From: Granulicella mallensis MP5ACTX8
Lineage (GTDB): Bacteria; Acidobacteriota; Terriglobia; Terriglobales; Acidobacteriaceae
NCBI RefSeq assembly: GCF_000178955.2
Contig: NC_016631.1
Span: forward strand, 4,836,001 to 4,900,000
Direction of reading: 5' to 3'
DNA length: 64,000 bases
How positions within the stretch are numbered: the first letter of the stretch is position 1; each line of letters opens with the position of its first letter. This document shows, in pieces, positions 51,393 to 60,560 of the stretch. The notes beneath the pieces were generated by a model that saw only the letters and a program-made list of their open reading frames with translations, was not told the origin of the DNA and searched no databases. Position numbers and translations under genes: made by a program.

Positions 51393-51845
51393 TCAATCTC
51401 TCCACCGCACATGCAGCAGCCGCTCGTTCTCCACCTCGCCCTGCGTGATCGCAATCTCGGCATCCGCGCGCTCCATGACGCCGGGAAACTTGTCCCCCCA
51501 CTCCACCAGCACCAGCGCATCTGGCTCATCGGCCATCTCCCACAGACCGAGCCCCTCGACCTCTGCTTCCGTCTCCAGGCGATACAGATCGAGATGGAAC
51601 AACCGCACCTTGCGGCCTCGATACTCATGCACCAGCGTGAACGTGGGACTGACGACCTCTTCCGCATCGGCCGCCCCCAGGGCAGCCGCCATTCCCTTTA
51701 CGAGCGTCGTCTTTCCCGCACCGAGTTCCCCACGCAGCACAACCAGCTTCGGCGCGCGCAGCAACTCGGTCATGATCTCGCCCAGCGCCAGCGTTCCGCC
51801 CACACTGCGCGTCCGCAGCCGCTTCTCTCGTGTCCACTCCTTCAT
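51393..51845 (-). CDS. tsaE: tRNA N6-threonylcarbamoyladenosine factor TsaE
   Basis: 150 residues. A P-loop 'LRGELGAGKTTLVKG' (Gly39 to Thr46) and 'SPTFTLVHEY', 'LFHLDLYRLE' and 'LVEWGDKFP' are the TsaE motifs. TsaE is the ATPase of the TsaB-TsaD-TsaE complex that makes t6A in tRNAs reading ANN codons. Its ATG overlaps the nnr stop (ATGA). Slightly longer N-terminus than in E. coli. No tsaB or tsaD in the window. Confidence 0.95.
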   Translation of the reverse strand: MKEWTREKRLRTRSVGGTLALGEIMTELLRAPKLVVLRGELGAGKTTLVKGMAAALGAADAEEVVSPTFTLVHEYRGRKVRLFHLDLYRLETEAEVEGLGLWEMADEPDALVLVEWGDKFPGVMERADAEIAITQGEVENERLLHVRWRD

Positions 51846-53470
51846 CCCTGCTCCTTGTTATGATTGGCCGCCACTCCGGCGATCCATGTAAATCCGTCGG
51901 CATCAATGACCCGCGAGCGAAAAGCCTCGTACAGATGCCCCACCGTATCCGTCGCGAGCACCGTATGCTCCTCCTGAACGAGCGTCGCGAAGTCTCCCGC
52001 CAGCCCATGCAGGAACACCGCCGATTCAACTGCCCGTGCAACATCGTCCGGATGCTGCCCCAGCATCGCAGTCACGATGCCCGTCAGAATATCGCCACTG
52101 CCTCCCTTGGCCATCGCCGGATTCCCTGCCGTATTCACGGCGATGCGGCCATCCGGATGCGCAATCAAGGTGCGCCAGCCTTTGAGCACCAGGGTAACGC
52201 CGTGTTCGGTCGCAAACCGCCGCGCCAACCCTATGCGATCGGCCTCGACCTCCTTCACGGTCATGCCTGCCAGGCGCGCCATCTCACCCGGATGCGGCGT
52301 CAGCACGATCGTTCGCGGCTTGCCCGCCATCTCTGCCTTCTTCACGACATCGCGCAGCAGAGAGGTATGCCCGGCAAGCGCATTCAGCGCGTCGGCATCG
52401 ATCACCATCGGCAGCGTAACGCGCTCCACAAACCCGCGCACAAACTCCGGTGTCGTTCCCTCCTGCCCCAGCCCCGGCCCAATCCCCACGACCTTAATGC
52501 CCTTGAGCAGCGACCCCAGCTTCTCTTCTTCCAGAAGCTCCAGGGACAGTCCCTCTGTTTCATGCCCCAAAGGCTCCAGCATCAACTCCGGCGCAATCGA
52601 CGCGACCGTCGGCAGAATCTCGCGCGGCACCGCAGCCGTCACCAGGCCTGCACCAGCCCTCAGGGCGGCAAGACTCGCCATCGACGGTGCACCAGCCTTG
52701 CCGTATCCACCACCGAGGATAAGCACGTGCCCGAACTTTCCCTTGTTCCCATTGATGTCGCGAGGCACCTCCGTCAGGGCCTTCGAAGCACCGGCCCAAT
52801 GCAGCTCAGTCTGCGATACCACCGCAGCCTCAGGGGTTCCGATGGGCGCGACCACCACCGGGCCGAAGGTTTTGCCGGGCGTCAGGTGCCCAAAGACATG
52901 CGCGAGCTTTGGCGCGACGAAGGTCACAACAGCATCGGCGCGAAAGGCCTCTGCTTTTTGCTCCAGGGAGTCGGCATCCCACCCACTCGGCAGATCAATA
53001 GCAACCACTGGAACCGCCGTCTTCGCAAGCAGGTCTCGAACGGCCAGCGCCAAACCACGCAGGGGCGGCTTGAACCCTGTCCCCACCACGGCATCGACGA
53101 TCAATGCCGCCCCGTCAAGTGCAGCCTCTAGATCTTCTTCACTCTGCGCCTCTAAAACCTCGACGTCCGGCTGTGGAGTGGTACGTTCGAGTGCGGCAGC
53201 GGCCTCACCTTTTACATCGCTCACAAAGCCCAGCAGGACGACCCGCACGGTGCGGCCTGCCTGCGCAAGATGCCGTGCGGCGACGAAGCCATCGCCGCCA
53301 TTGTTGCCCTTGCCGCAAAGCACAACGACAGTGCCTTCATTCGCATAGTGCCGCAGACAGAACTTCGCCACAGCCGCGCCGGCATTCTCCATTAACGTGG
53401 TAATCGGCACACCCATCTCGACGGAACGGCGATCAGCCTCGCTCATCTCCTGCGCTGTAAGAATCTTCAT
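51842..53470 (-). CDS. nnr: Bifunctional NAD(P)HX epimerase/dehydratase
   Basis: 542 residues. The N-terminal half is the YjeF_N epimerase ('MENAGAAVAKF', 'VLCGKGNNGGDGFVAARHL'); the C-terminal half is the ADP/ATP-dependent dehydratase of the ribokinase fold ('ILGGGYGKAGAPSMASLAALRAGAGLVT', 'VIDADALNALAG', 'VLTPHPGEMARLAG', 'KGGSGDILTGIVTAML'). Together they repair damaged hydrated NAD(P)H. AAGGAG is 8 bases before the ATG. It overlaps tsaE by 4 bases, a common pairing. Length and motifs are normal for the fused form. Confidence 0.96.
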   Translation of the reverse strand: MKILTAQEMSEADRRSVEMGVPITTLMENAGAAVAKFCLRHYANEGTVVVLCGKGNNGGDGFVAARHLAQAGRTVRVVLLGFVSDVKGEAAAALERTTPQPDVEVLEAQSEEDLEAALDGAALIVDAVVGTGFKPPLRGLALAVRDLLAKTAVPVVAIDLPSGWDADSLEQKAEAFRADAVVTFVAPKLAHVFGHLTPGKTFGPVVVAPIGTPEAAVVSQTELHWAGASKALTEVPRDINGNKGKFGHVLILGGGYGKAGAPSMASLAALRAGAGLVTAAVPREILPTVASIAPELMLEPLGHETEGLSLELLEEEKLGSLLKGIKVVGIGPGLGQEGTTPEFVRGFVERVTLPMVIDADALNALAGHTSLLRDVVKKAEMAGKPRTIVLTPHPGEMARLAGMTVKEVEADRIGLARRFATEHGVTLVLKGWRTLIAHPDGRIAVNTAGNPAMAKGGSGDILTGIVTAMLGQHPDDVARAVESAVFLHGLAGDFATLVQEEHTVLATDTVGHLYEAFRSRVIDADGFTWIAGVAANHNKEQG

Positions 53471-53584
53471 CGGCGAGACTCCTTGGGCCCCTTCAAGCAG
53501 TTTCGCAGTTGTAGCGGGGATGCGCCAAATGGCATTACAGAGCAGTTGCGACGACTGCCATTGCCTTTGCTGTTGTTCTTGCTT

Positions 53585-53794
53585 TTCTGGTTGTCATTCC
53601 GACCCTGAGCGTAGCCGAAGGGGAGCGAACCTGCTGTCTCCCGTTCTTTGCCCGTATCACCCAAAAGACATATGGCAAAGCGGAAAAGCTATGGATTGTA
53701 TTGGCGCATAACGCCGATGCTGGCGCTAGCGAAAACGGGAGGAAGCAGGTTCACTCCCCTTCGGCTACGCTCAGGGTCGGAATGACAACCAGAA
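53585..53794. repeat. Intergenic inverted repeat, GTCATTCCGA family (copy 2)
   Basis: Two 61-base arms (53585-53645 and 53734-53794) are reverse complements apart from three mismatches, separated by 88 bases. Outer 16 bases (TTCTGGTTGTCATTCC) and the inner part (GAACCTGCTGTCTCCCGTT) match copy 1 at 6642, but the middle GACCCTGAGCGTAGCCGAAG differs. It fills the gap between nnr and the transpeptidase gene; the 350-base gap holds no other feature. Confidence 0.9.
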
Positions 53795-53825
53795 CAGCAA
53801 GAGCAACGACGAAAAACAAAACTTC

Positions 53826-55085
53826 CTACTGCCCCGCGTGCTGCAACTCCGTAGACGACGCAGACTCAGGCGTCGGCTTCGACTGGAAGTAATTGCGCTC
53901 ATACATCGCGCGATAGAACTCTCCGGTCAGCTCCGCGGCCTTGGGCCCGAAGACCTGCCTGTCGCCTTCAAGGAAGATCACCGTCACAATGCGGCCTGTC
54001 GGCGCATCGCCGTACGACACGAACCAGCCATACCGCGTGCCGTTGTTGGAGCACGTCCCCGTCTTGCCGAAGACCGGAAACTGTACAAAGTTCGACCGCA
54101 GCGAGCGAGCGGTTCCGTTGGAAAAATTAACCGCCCCCTGCATGCCCGGCAGAATCTGAGGAATGATCTGCTGAATGTCGAGAAGCCGCTTCACCTTCGG
54201 CTCAAACGAGGCGATCGTCTCCGGCGTCGTCGGATGCTGCAGGTAATAAAGCGTGCCACCATTGGCGATCGCGGAGACCAGCGCGCCAAGCTGCAGCGGA
54301 GTCATCGAGATGCTCTCGCCGAACGAGCACATGCGGCCGACGCCACCTTCTGCCCTGGGCAGCTCCGTATCAGGATAAGTACCCAGATGTTCCCCCGGAA
54401 TGTTGTAACCAGCCAACTCGCCCAGGCCGAACTCATTGGCATAGTGCTTCACACGTTCGAAGCCCATCGCGCGGCCCAGCACCTCAAAGTAAAGGTTCAC
54501 GGACTTCGCCAGGGCATGCGTCAGATCGAGTGAGTAGTGCCCGCCAAGGTTTACCGGCGTATCGCTCTTGACCAGGCCCTCCTGCAATGCCGCCAGCGCA
54601 ACCGCGACCTTGATCGTCGAGCAGGGCTCGGCACCGGAGCTGAGCGCCAGCTTCTGGTTCACCATCGCAAGAATACGACCGCTGGAAGGATCGATCGCCA
54701 GCGCCGTACCGTTCATGTTGCCCAGTGCTTCGATAGCAGCCGCGCGCACGACCGGATCTTCACCCGTCGTAATATCGCCCTCGGTCAGATTGTCGTTGAA
54801 GCTGCTTGCAGTAAAGCGCTCGGAGTAATGGCGAACAGCCCGTCCGCGGACATGCACGATCCGTCCATGACGCGTCGTAACCTGCTGCCGGCGAGCACTC
54901 ACCTGTTCACGACGCGTTGCTGGCCGATGGCTTGCAGAACCACGACGCGCAGCCACCTCATGGCTCTTATGCGCCGACGCAGTGCTATGACTCGCAGCCG
55001 CGCGATGTCTCTTCGGCGCCGCAGCCTGCAGGACGGAGACCCAACCCAACATCACGAAAAATAGAACCAGTGCACTCCGTCTCAT
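53826..55085 (-). CDS. Penicillin-binding transpeptidase-domain protein
   Basis: 419 residues. A signal-like N-terminus ('MRRSALVLFFVMLGWVSVLQAA') precedes a very basic Ala/Ser/Arg/His-rich linker (about 24-90), then a transpeptidase domain with all three motifs: Ser156-x-x-Lys159 ('CSTIK'), Ser195-x-Asn197 ('KSVNLYF') and Lys341-Thr-Gly ('FGKTGTC'). 'LAIDPSSGRILAMVNQK' and 'GGVGRMCSFGESISMTPLQLG' are typical of PBP2/class-B-type or class-D beta-lactamase relatives. It probably cross-links peptidoglycan in the periplasm. It follows ftsZ by 22 bases and is likely part of the division transcript. Confidence 0.88.
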   Translation of the reverse strand: MRRSALVLFFVMLGWVSVLQAAAPKRHRAAASHSTASAHKSHEVAARRGSASHRPATRREQVSARRQQVTTRHGRIVHVRGRAVRHYSERFTASSFNDNLTEGDITTGEDPVVRAAAIEALGNMNGTALAIDPSSGRILAMVNQKLALSSGAEPCSTIKVAVALAALQEGLVKSDTPVNLGGHYSLDLTHALAKSVNLYFEVLGRAMGFERVKHYANEFGLGELAGYNIPGEHLGTYPDTELPRAEGGVGRMCSFGESISMTPLQLGALVSAIANGGTLYYLQHPTTPETIASFEPKVKRLLDIQQIIPQILPGMQGAVNFSNGTARSLRSNFVQFPVFGKTGTCSNNGTRYGWFVSYGDAPTGRIVTVIFLEGDRQVFGPKAAELTGEFYRAMYERNYFQSKPTPESASSTELQHAGQ

Positions 55086-55107
55086 CGACTCTTCTCCCCC
55101 GAAGATC

Positions 55108-56655
55108 CTAGTGGCTGCGCCGCAGAAATGCGGGGATATCGAGTTCGTCGGTCGCAGGCACGCTCTCGGCTACATGCCCCGCAAAGGCTGAGACCTTCGC
55201 CTCAGGCCACTGCGACGGCTTCGCCTCTTCCTTGACGTCGTAGGAGGGCGCAACGCGGCCCTGTGCAGGGTCAGGCCACATCCCTTGCTGGCTGGCGCGC
55301 AGTTCATCGTTCGGCTTGCGGAAGAAGTCGTCATCGAACACCGAGGCAGCCACGGGCAGCAGCTCGGGGCTGGGCTCCGAGATCTTTGCGCGCTCCGAGG
55401 CATTCCCCGCTACCGAGACAACGGGCTCATACTCCGGCTCCATAAAGATGCGGGGCGATTCGCTTTCGCGAGGGGCCTGAGCTTGCGATACCGGCAACTC
55501 CTCCTTGCCCGCCTCTTCATGCGGCTCCTTCTCGATAGAAGTCTTCTCAGACTGCACCGGCACTTCGCTGGCGAAGCGCACATTGGCCGGCCGCTGCTCG
55601 ATGCGGGGCAGCAGAGCTTCACTGCGTGTCGGCAGCGTCGACTCAGCGAGCATGCGATTGCGGCGCTGAGGCATCTCATCGCGAAATCCCGTAGCGATCA
55701 CGGTAATCTTCACGTCCTCGCCCATCTTCTCGTCCAGCACCGCGCCAAAGATGATGTTGGCATCTTCGTGTGCCGCATTCTGAATAAGCGTCGAAGCCTC
55801 GTTGACCTCATTCAGCTTCAGGCTGCTCGAGCCCGTGATGTTGATCAGGATGCCGCGCGCTCCATCGATGGCACCGGCCTCCAGAAGCGGAGACGCCATC
55901 GCGGCCATCGCAGCTTCGCGAGCGCGATCCGGTCCCGAACGTACAGCCGTTCCCATCACCGAATAGCCCATGCCCGCCATCGTCGTCTTTACGTCGGCGA
56001 AGTCGCGGTTGATGACGCCGGGAATCGTAATGATGTCCGAGATCCCCTGGACGCCCTGCCGGAGCACGTCGTCCGCGATCCGGAAGCTCTCGAAGAAACC
56101 TGCATCCTTGGCGACTGCGAGCAGCTTCTCGTTCGGAATCACGATCAGCGTGTCGACCGACTCCAGCAGCTCCTGCATGCCGCGCTCAGCCTGCATCATG
56201 CGGCGCTTGCCTTCGAACATGAACGGGCGCGTCACGACGGCAACCGTCAGCGCTCCCATCTCGCTGGCGAGCGAGGCGATCACCGGAGCAGCACCCGTCC
56301 CGGTGCCACCACCGAGGCCTGCCGTAACAAACACCATGTCCGCGCCTTCGAGCGCTTCGATAATCTTGTCGGAATCTTCCAGGGCGGCGCGACGGCCGAC
56401 ATCCGGATTCGCTCCCGCGCCCAGTCCGCTGGTCAGCTTCACGCCGAGTTGCAGCTTTACCGGGGCATTGGAGGTTTCAAGAGCTTGAGCATCGGTGTTG
56501 GCTGCGATAAACTCCACGCCTTCAACATTTGCGGCGATCATGCGGTTCACCGCGTTGTTACCGCCGCCACCGACGCCGATCACCTTGATGCGCGCATTGC
56601 GCTGCGTCTCGTCATGGTAATGGATGCGAAGTGCATCGTCGGGCTGATAGGGCAT
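55108..56655 (-). CDS. ftsZ: Cell division protein FtsZ
   Basis: 515 residues from ATG 56655 (AGGAG 7 bases upstream). GTPase motifs '[17 protein letters not shown]', the tubulin signature '[16 protein letters not shown]', and the T7 loop '[14 protein letters not shown]' are complete. A variable linker of about 170 residues (roughly 330-500) separates the core from the C-terminal peptide '[13 protein letters not shown]' that binds FtsA and ZipA-type partners; the linker is long for bacteria. FtsZ builds the division ring. The next gene upstream is an outer-membrane protein, not ftsA, which is unusual. Confidence 0.98.
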   Translation of the reverse strand: MPYQPDDALRIHYHDETQRNARIKVIGVGGGGNNAVNRMIAANVEGVEFIAANTDAQALETSNAPVKLQLGVKLTSGLGAGANPDVGRRAALEDSDKIIEALEGADMVFVTAGLGGGTGTGAAPVIASLASEMGALTVAVVTRPFMFEGKRRMMQAERGMQELLESVDTLIVIPNEKLLAVAKDAGFFESFRIADDVLRQGVQGISDIITIPGVINRDFADVKTTMAGMGYSVMGTAVRSGPDRAREAAMAAMASPLLEAGAIDGARGILINITGSSSLKLNEVNEASTLIQNAAHEDANIIFGAVLDEKMGEDVKITVIATGFRDEMPQRRNRMLAESTLPTRSEALLPRIEQRPANVRFASEVPVQSEKTSIEKEPHEEAGKEELPVSQAQAPRESESPRIFMEPEYEPVVSVAGNASERAKISEPSPELLPVAASVFDDDFFRKPNDELRASQQGMWPDPAQGRVAPSYDVKEEAKPSQWPEAKVSAFAGHVAESVPATDELDIPAFLRRSH

Positions 56656-57002
56656 GGGAAATCTCCTGAGGTGATTGCGAAACACCTTTCTAGATTCTGC
56701 ACGTAGAAACAGAGGAAAGCTCGCAGGAAAACTACGTGCGCATCAAGTTCGATTACATTTCGGCAGGAAAACCAGCACCTGCCCACTTTTCTTTAGAGGC
56801 TGCCATTCACGAAGAGCATTCTCTGCGTGCCGAGATGTCAGCAGATCTGCTTCGGGCAAAGCCTCAAGGGGCCTAAATCGGAAGGGCATGGCCTCAGCCA
56901 TGCCGTCTCACTGCCCTTTATCTCTCTTCCTGTTGTTGCGCCGTCTAGCTCCGCAACAACAGGAAGAGGTCTTCAAAGATCTTGACCGACAGAAAAACAA
57001 CT
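56656..57002. other. ftsZ upstream region with two hairpins
   Basis: 347 bases without a gene. A 17-base-pair hairpin lies at 56924-56968 (stem 56924-56940 with 56952-56968) and an 8-base-pair one at 56885-56904. The first begins 34 bases after the stop of the beta-barrel gene and is a likely terminator for it, which would give ftsZ its own promoter in the remaining 230 bases. No clear promoter is seen. Confidence 0.55.
56924..56968 (-). terminator. Strong hairpin after the outer-membrane gene
   Basis: Stem CTCTTCCTGTTGTTGCG (56924-56940) with its exact reverse complement at 56952-56968 and an 11-base loop. It sits between the beta-barrel gene (stop 57003) and ftsZ. Confidence 0.65.
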
Positions 57003-57722
57003 CTACTTCGTCGGCAGGTGGAACACGATTCCGGCGCCGATCGACTGCAAGCCGACCGAGGTGGTGGAACCGGGCGCGCCGTTATTCCCAAGACGATTCA
57101 TATTGCCAAGACCAAGCTCAATCGCGCGGACATCGATGGTTGGAGCAATGCGTATATCCGCACCGATGAAACCTTCATAGCGGAAAAAATTGTCGTAGAG
57201 CCTGGGATTTGTCGAAATAGTCAGGGAATTGCAAACGAGCCCCGACGGCCCGGTGACGGTTTCGCAAAAGGGTTCCGTCACGTTGCTGCTTGTCCATCCA
57301 AAAGACATCTGGGCGTAGGGCTTCAACCATTTGACCGGAGTACGGACCGTGCCTTTGATACCGGCAAGAACGGTATTGGCTCCCACCGCATTCAAACCGC
57401 CGCCGCTCGTCGCGGCAGCCTTGTTCGCGCGATCGTGGTTATAACGAAGGTCGACACCCAGCCGCACCGGTCCAACATTGCGGAAATCATAAAATCCGCC
57501 AAGGAAAACACCGGACGGGTTCGTGTGGTTGTTAGGAGTCGTAAGGGCATTGGGATTGGTGGTGAAACACTGCGCCCCCGGATCGGCAGTCTGCGGATCG
57601 AAACACGTAATGCCGCTCATACGGGTTGCGGAATATCCGATATACGCGCCAACTTGAGCACGCGCCATAAGACCGCACCCCAGCCACAAAAGAACGACAC
57701 CAAGCCACTTGCCAAATCTCAT
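57003..57722 (-). CDS. Outer-membrane beta-barrel protein, within the division cluster
   Basis: 239 residues with a signal peptide ('MRFGKWLGVVLLWLGCGLMARA'). The mature part has alternating strands ('VGAYIGYSATRMSG', 'VFLGGFYDFRNVGPVRLGVDLRYNHDRA', 'PYAQMSFGWTSS', 'FFRYEGFIGADIRI', 'VGLQSIGAGIVFHLPTK') as in eight-stranded OmpA/OmpX-type barrels. The C-terminus is 'FHLPTK', without the usual terminal Phe. Two cysteine pairs occur in loops ('CFDPQ', 'QCFT', 'FCETV', 'LVCNS'). Function unknown. It lies 49 bases after ftsA and is followed by a hairpin before ftsZ. Confidence 0.8.
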   Translation of the reverse strand: MRFGKWLGVVLLWLGCGLMARAQVGAYIGYSATRMSGITCFDPQTADPGAQCFTTNPNALTTPNNHTNPSGVFLGGFYDFRNVGPVRLGVDLRYNHDRANKAAATSGGGLNAVGANTVLAGIKGTVRTPVKWLKPYAQMSFGWTSSNVTEPFCETVTGPSGLVCNSLTISTNPRLYDNFFRYEGFIGADIRIAPTIDVRAIELGLGNMNRLGNNGAPGSTTSVGLQSIGAGIVFHLPTK

Positions 57723-57771
57723 AGATACCAGTCTACCGTCTCAGAACGGCATTTCGCTCACTGCGCCCCAG

Positions 57772-58998
57772 CTAAAAACTGCCCGCGAAGATTGACTTCA
57801 GTTTCTGCCGCAGCCCCTGCTCCTCGCTGGCCTTGCGGACCTGCGTGCGGTGCGTATACAGCAGCATCCCGATGGCTGCGGAAAACTCCGGTTTTGCCAG
57901 CTCCGAGGGCATACGGCTCAGCGGCACCGGGTAGCCGATCCGGGCGGGCACGCGCAGCAGGCTTTCTGCGTTATCCAGCAGACCGAGCAGGTTTGCCCCG
58001 CCGCCGGTAAAGACACAGCCCGCACCCATCGCCTCCAACACACCACCCGAGCGCAGGTTATCGCGAAGCATCGTCAGCAGCTCACGGGCACGAGGCTCCA
58101 GGACCTCCGCAAGAAAGCGCTGGCGCACCATCCGAGCCGGCTGTCCCCCGGTCGCCAGGTCTCCCCCGACTTCGATCTCATTGAGCTGCGGAACGGACGT
58201 CACCACGCAGTTGCCATAGGTCCGCTTCAACTGCTCGGCCTCTTCCACACTGACATGCAGCCCGACAGCCAGATCGTTGGTAAAGTGATCGCCTCCAATA
58301 GGAAGCACCGCCGTATGGGCCACCGACCCTTCAAAGAACACCACCAGCTCCGTCGAGGCCGCGCCGATGTCCGCCAGGCAAACACCCAACTCGCGCTCAT
58401 CGGCCGAGAGAACGGCCTCCGCCGCCGCGATGCCTTCGAAGATCGTGTCCACTACCTCAAGACCGGCCTTGTTCGCGCAGGTGACGACGCTCTGCACCGC
58501 GCTGCCGGAGCACGTCGAGAGATGCAGGTTCACTTCCAGCCGATTGCCCACCATCCCAACCGGATCGTGGATGCCGGCCTGGTCGTCGAGAATAAACTGC
58601 TGCGGCAGCAGGTGCAGCACCTCGCGGTCTGGTGCGAGCCCGATGGAGCGGGCGCGATCGATCGCCGAGCGAACATCCTCGCGCGTGATCTCCTTCATCC
58701 GGCTGCCCATGCTGATACCGCCCTGCGAGTTCATGCCACGAATATGCGGTCCGCCGACCCCCACGACCGCAGTCTCGATAGGCGCCTTCGTCACGCGCTC
58801 CGCCGTCAGCGCGGCCTGGTTGATGGCCTCAGCCGCAGGGCCGAGGTCGGAGATAACACCACGCCGCATGCCCCTGGAGGCCTCGACACCATGGCCGCGA
58901 TAGCGCAGGACGCCATCGGTAAGCTCCGCCACCAGCACGCAGCTCTTCGAGCTTCCCGCGTCCAGCACGGTAATCAGATTTTCGTTTCTCGGATTCAT
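57772..58998 (-). CDS. ftsA: Cell division protein FtsA
   Basis: 408 residues, actin-like ATPase. 'ITVLDAGSSKSCVLVAEL' (phosphate-1), 'VCLADIGAASTELVVF' (phosphate-2), 'MGAGCVFTGGGANLLGLLDNAESLL' (adenosine) and the 1C-type insert are present. The C-terminus 'KLKSIFAGSF' is an amphipathic membrane-targeting helix. FtsA ties FtsZ filaments to the membrane. Its ATG overlaps the ftsQ stop (ATGA), so the pair is coupled. Confidence 0.97.
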   Translation of the reverse strand: MNPRNENLITVLDAGSSKSCVLVAELTDGVLRYRGHGVEASRGMRRGVISDLGPAAEAINQAALTAERVTKAPIETAVVGVGGPHIRGMNSQGGISMGSRMKEITREDVRSAIDRARSIGLAPDREVLHLLPQQFILDDQAGIHDPVGMVGNRLEVNLHLSTCSGSAVQSVVTCANKAGLEVVDTIFEGIAAAEAVLSADERELGVCLADIGAASTELVVFFEGSVAHTAVLPIGGDHFTNDLAVGLHVSVEEAEQLKRTYGNCVVTSVPQLNEIEVGGDLATGGQPARMVRQRFLAEVLEPRARELLTMLRDNLRSGGVLEAMGAGCVFTGGGANLLGLLDNAESLLRVPARIGYPVPLSRMPSELAKPEFSAAIGMLLYTHRTQVRKASEEQGLRQKLKSIFAGSF

Positions 58999-60338
58999 TG
59001 CGTCACCTGCTTGCCGGTGGCGTGAGCCGCCGCTCCGTTATGTGCATTTGCAACCGCAGCCTTGTGGGCCGCTGCCAACGCGGCAAACATCTTTTGATTT
59101 GAACTTTGCGCTTTATCCCCCGGATGCTTTACCGGCTTCGCCTTCGGCTTGGCGGGTTTTGCCACAGGCTTGGCTGCTGCCTTGGGGGCGGCTTTAGGTG
59201 CGGCCTTCGGCGTATCGGGATGCTTGGCTACCGGAGGCTTGGCCGCTGCCGTTGCAGGCTTTGCTGGCTTTGCCGTTGAAGTCGTCGGTTTCGCGGGCAC
59301 CGCAGGCAGCGGAGTTCCATTACTTGCCAGCGGAACAGCCGCGCCGGACTCCATCTCCAACACAAACTGGTGCTCATAGCGAGCATCTACCGAGGCCAGC
59401 TTCGGATACTGCGTCTTCCACTGCGGCAGATTCTGCTCGAAGAGGCGATAGCGATTGAGGAAGTCCTCATCGCCGAAGTGAACCAGGATGTCCGTGCTGC
59501 CGCTGGGGATCAACGCCTTCACATCCTCGGGATTCGACAGGTCCACCTCGCTCAAGGCCTGGGTCAGGTGTTCGCCTGAGCTGTCCAGGTCCTTCATGAA
59601 GCGCTTGTAGACCTCCATCCGCGCGGCCCGAGCCGAAAGCGGATCATCCGCCGAGAGCCCGGTAAGCACCGGAAAGGAGTAGCGAGGGTCGCCGGCTGCA
59701 TCCTGCGGCATATCGAGCAGAACACCCTCCGCATCGACGAATCCAATCTGCGTTCCCTGGCGGACGAAGGCCACCGGAACCCTCTCCGTAATAGACACGC
59801 GAATACCGTTGGGAAGCAGGCGCATCACCGTGGCATGGGCCACCCAGGGCAGCCGCTCGAGGTCGGCCCGCCGCTCCGCAAGGGGTATGCGGAAGATATT
59901 GCGCTCAATGTCCGCCCCGAAGATGTCGAGGACCTGATCTCGCGTAAGGCGCTGATTTCCCACAATCTGGATGTCGGAGGCGGTCGCAACGACAAAACGG
60001 CCGTCATGGAACAAGGCATTGCGCACGCCCAGGTAGCCGATCACGATGGCCCCGAGTCCTACTAGCGCTATAGCCGCGAAGATGATCTTTCCGGCAAGAC
60101 TCTTCGGCATGCCAAGGCGCAGACGATAGCTCATTGATTCGCGCCGTGGTTTGTACACTTCTTCCTCAACAGTGGGAGCGTAGTTAGGGGAGCCCGGATT
60201 CTCATTTGGATCGGCAGCCAGACGTCCGCGCTGAAGCATGCCGGCCGGAGCCGGTTCGCGGTTCGGCCAGTTCGTCTCCGAAGCATACCCCTCCTCCGGC
60301 GCTTCAAGCACCGCGGAGCCGCGTTTTGCAAACTTCAT
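58995..60338 (-). CDS. ftsQ: Cell division protein FtsQ with Ala/Pro/Lys-rich tail
   Basis: 447 residues from ATG 60338 (a GTG at 60344 adds two). A cytoplasmic tail of about 75 residues precedes one membrane span ('IIFAAIALVGLGAIVIGYLGV'), then the POTRA domain ('IQIVGNQRLTRDQVLDIFG') and the FtsQ domain ('RLPWVAHATVMRLLPNGIRVSITERVPVAF'). After about residue 335 the last 110 residues are a repetitive Ala/Pro/Lys-rich tail ('PKAAPKAAPKAAAKPVAKPAK'), histone-H1-like, absent from model FtsQ proteins. FtsQ recruits FtsB-FtsL in the periplasm. murB, often between murC and ftsQ, is missing here. Confidence 0.94.
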   Translation of the reverse strand: MKFAKRGSAVLEAPEEGYASETNWPNREPAPAGMLQRGRLAADPNENPGSPNYAPTVEEEVYKPRRESMSYRLRLGMPKSLAGKIIFAAIALVGLGAIVIGYLGVRNALFHDGRFVVATASDIQIVGNQRLTRDQVLDIFGADIERNIFRIPLAERRADLERLPWVAHATVMRLLPNGIRVSITERVPVAFVRQGTQIGFVDAEGVLLDMPQDAAGDPRYSFPVLTGLSADDPLSARAARMEVYKRFMKDLDSSGEHLTQALSEVDLSNPEDVKALIPSGSTDILVHFGDEDFLNRYRLFEQNLPQWKTQYPKLASVDARYEHQFVLEMESGAAVPLASNGTPLPAVPAKPTTSTAKPAKPATAAAKPPVAKHPDTPKAAPKAAPKAAAKPVAKPAKPKAKPVKHPGDKAQSSNQKMFAALAAAHKAAVANAHNGAAAHATGKQVTQ

Positions 60339-60510
60339 GATCACACCGCGAGCCCGAGCAAGGCCGCGGAAGAATCGCCTATCTCACCACTATAAAGCCG
60401 GGCCGCCATCGTCTGAGGACAACTTATCGGTGGGTATCGCCGCAGGAACTCACAAGAGATACTCCGGCAAAAGCGCCATTCGTGCTGTTGCCTGTTTTTG
60501 TCGTTGCTTG

Positions 60511-60555
60511 TTTTTCGTCGTCATCCTGAGCGGTACGCGAAGGATGACGACGGAA
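60511..60555. repeat. GTCATCCTGAGC hairpin between murC and ftsQ
   Basis: CGTCGTCATCCT (60516-60527) pairs exactly with AGGATGACGACG (60541-60552), loop 13 bases. It starts 9 bases from the murC stop and may act as a terminator or RNA-end protector between the two division genes. Confidence 0.75.
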
Positions 60556-60560
60556 AGCCC

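Noticed and set aside
51830..53348. Two long plus-strand frames (about 430 residues) opposite nnr
   Set aside because: nnr has all motifs of both enzyme halves; the plus frames are Arg/Ser/Pro-rich shadows.
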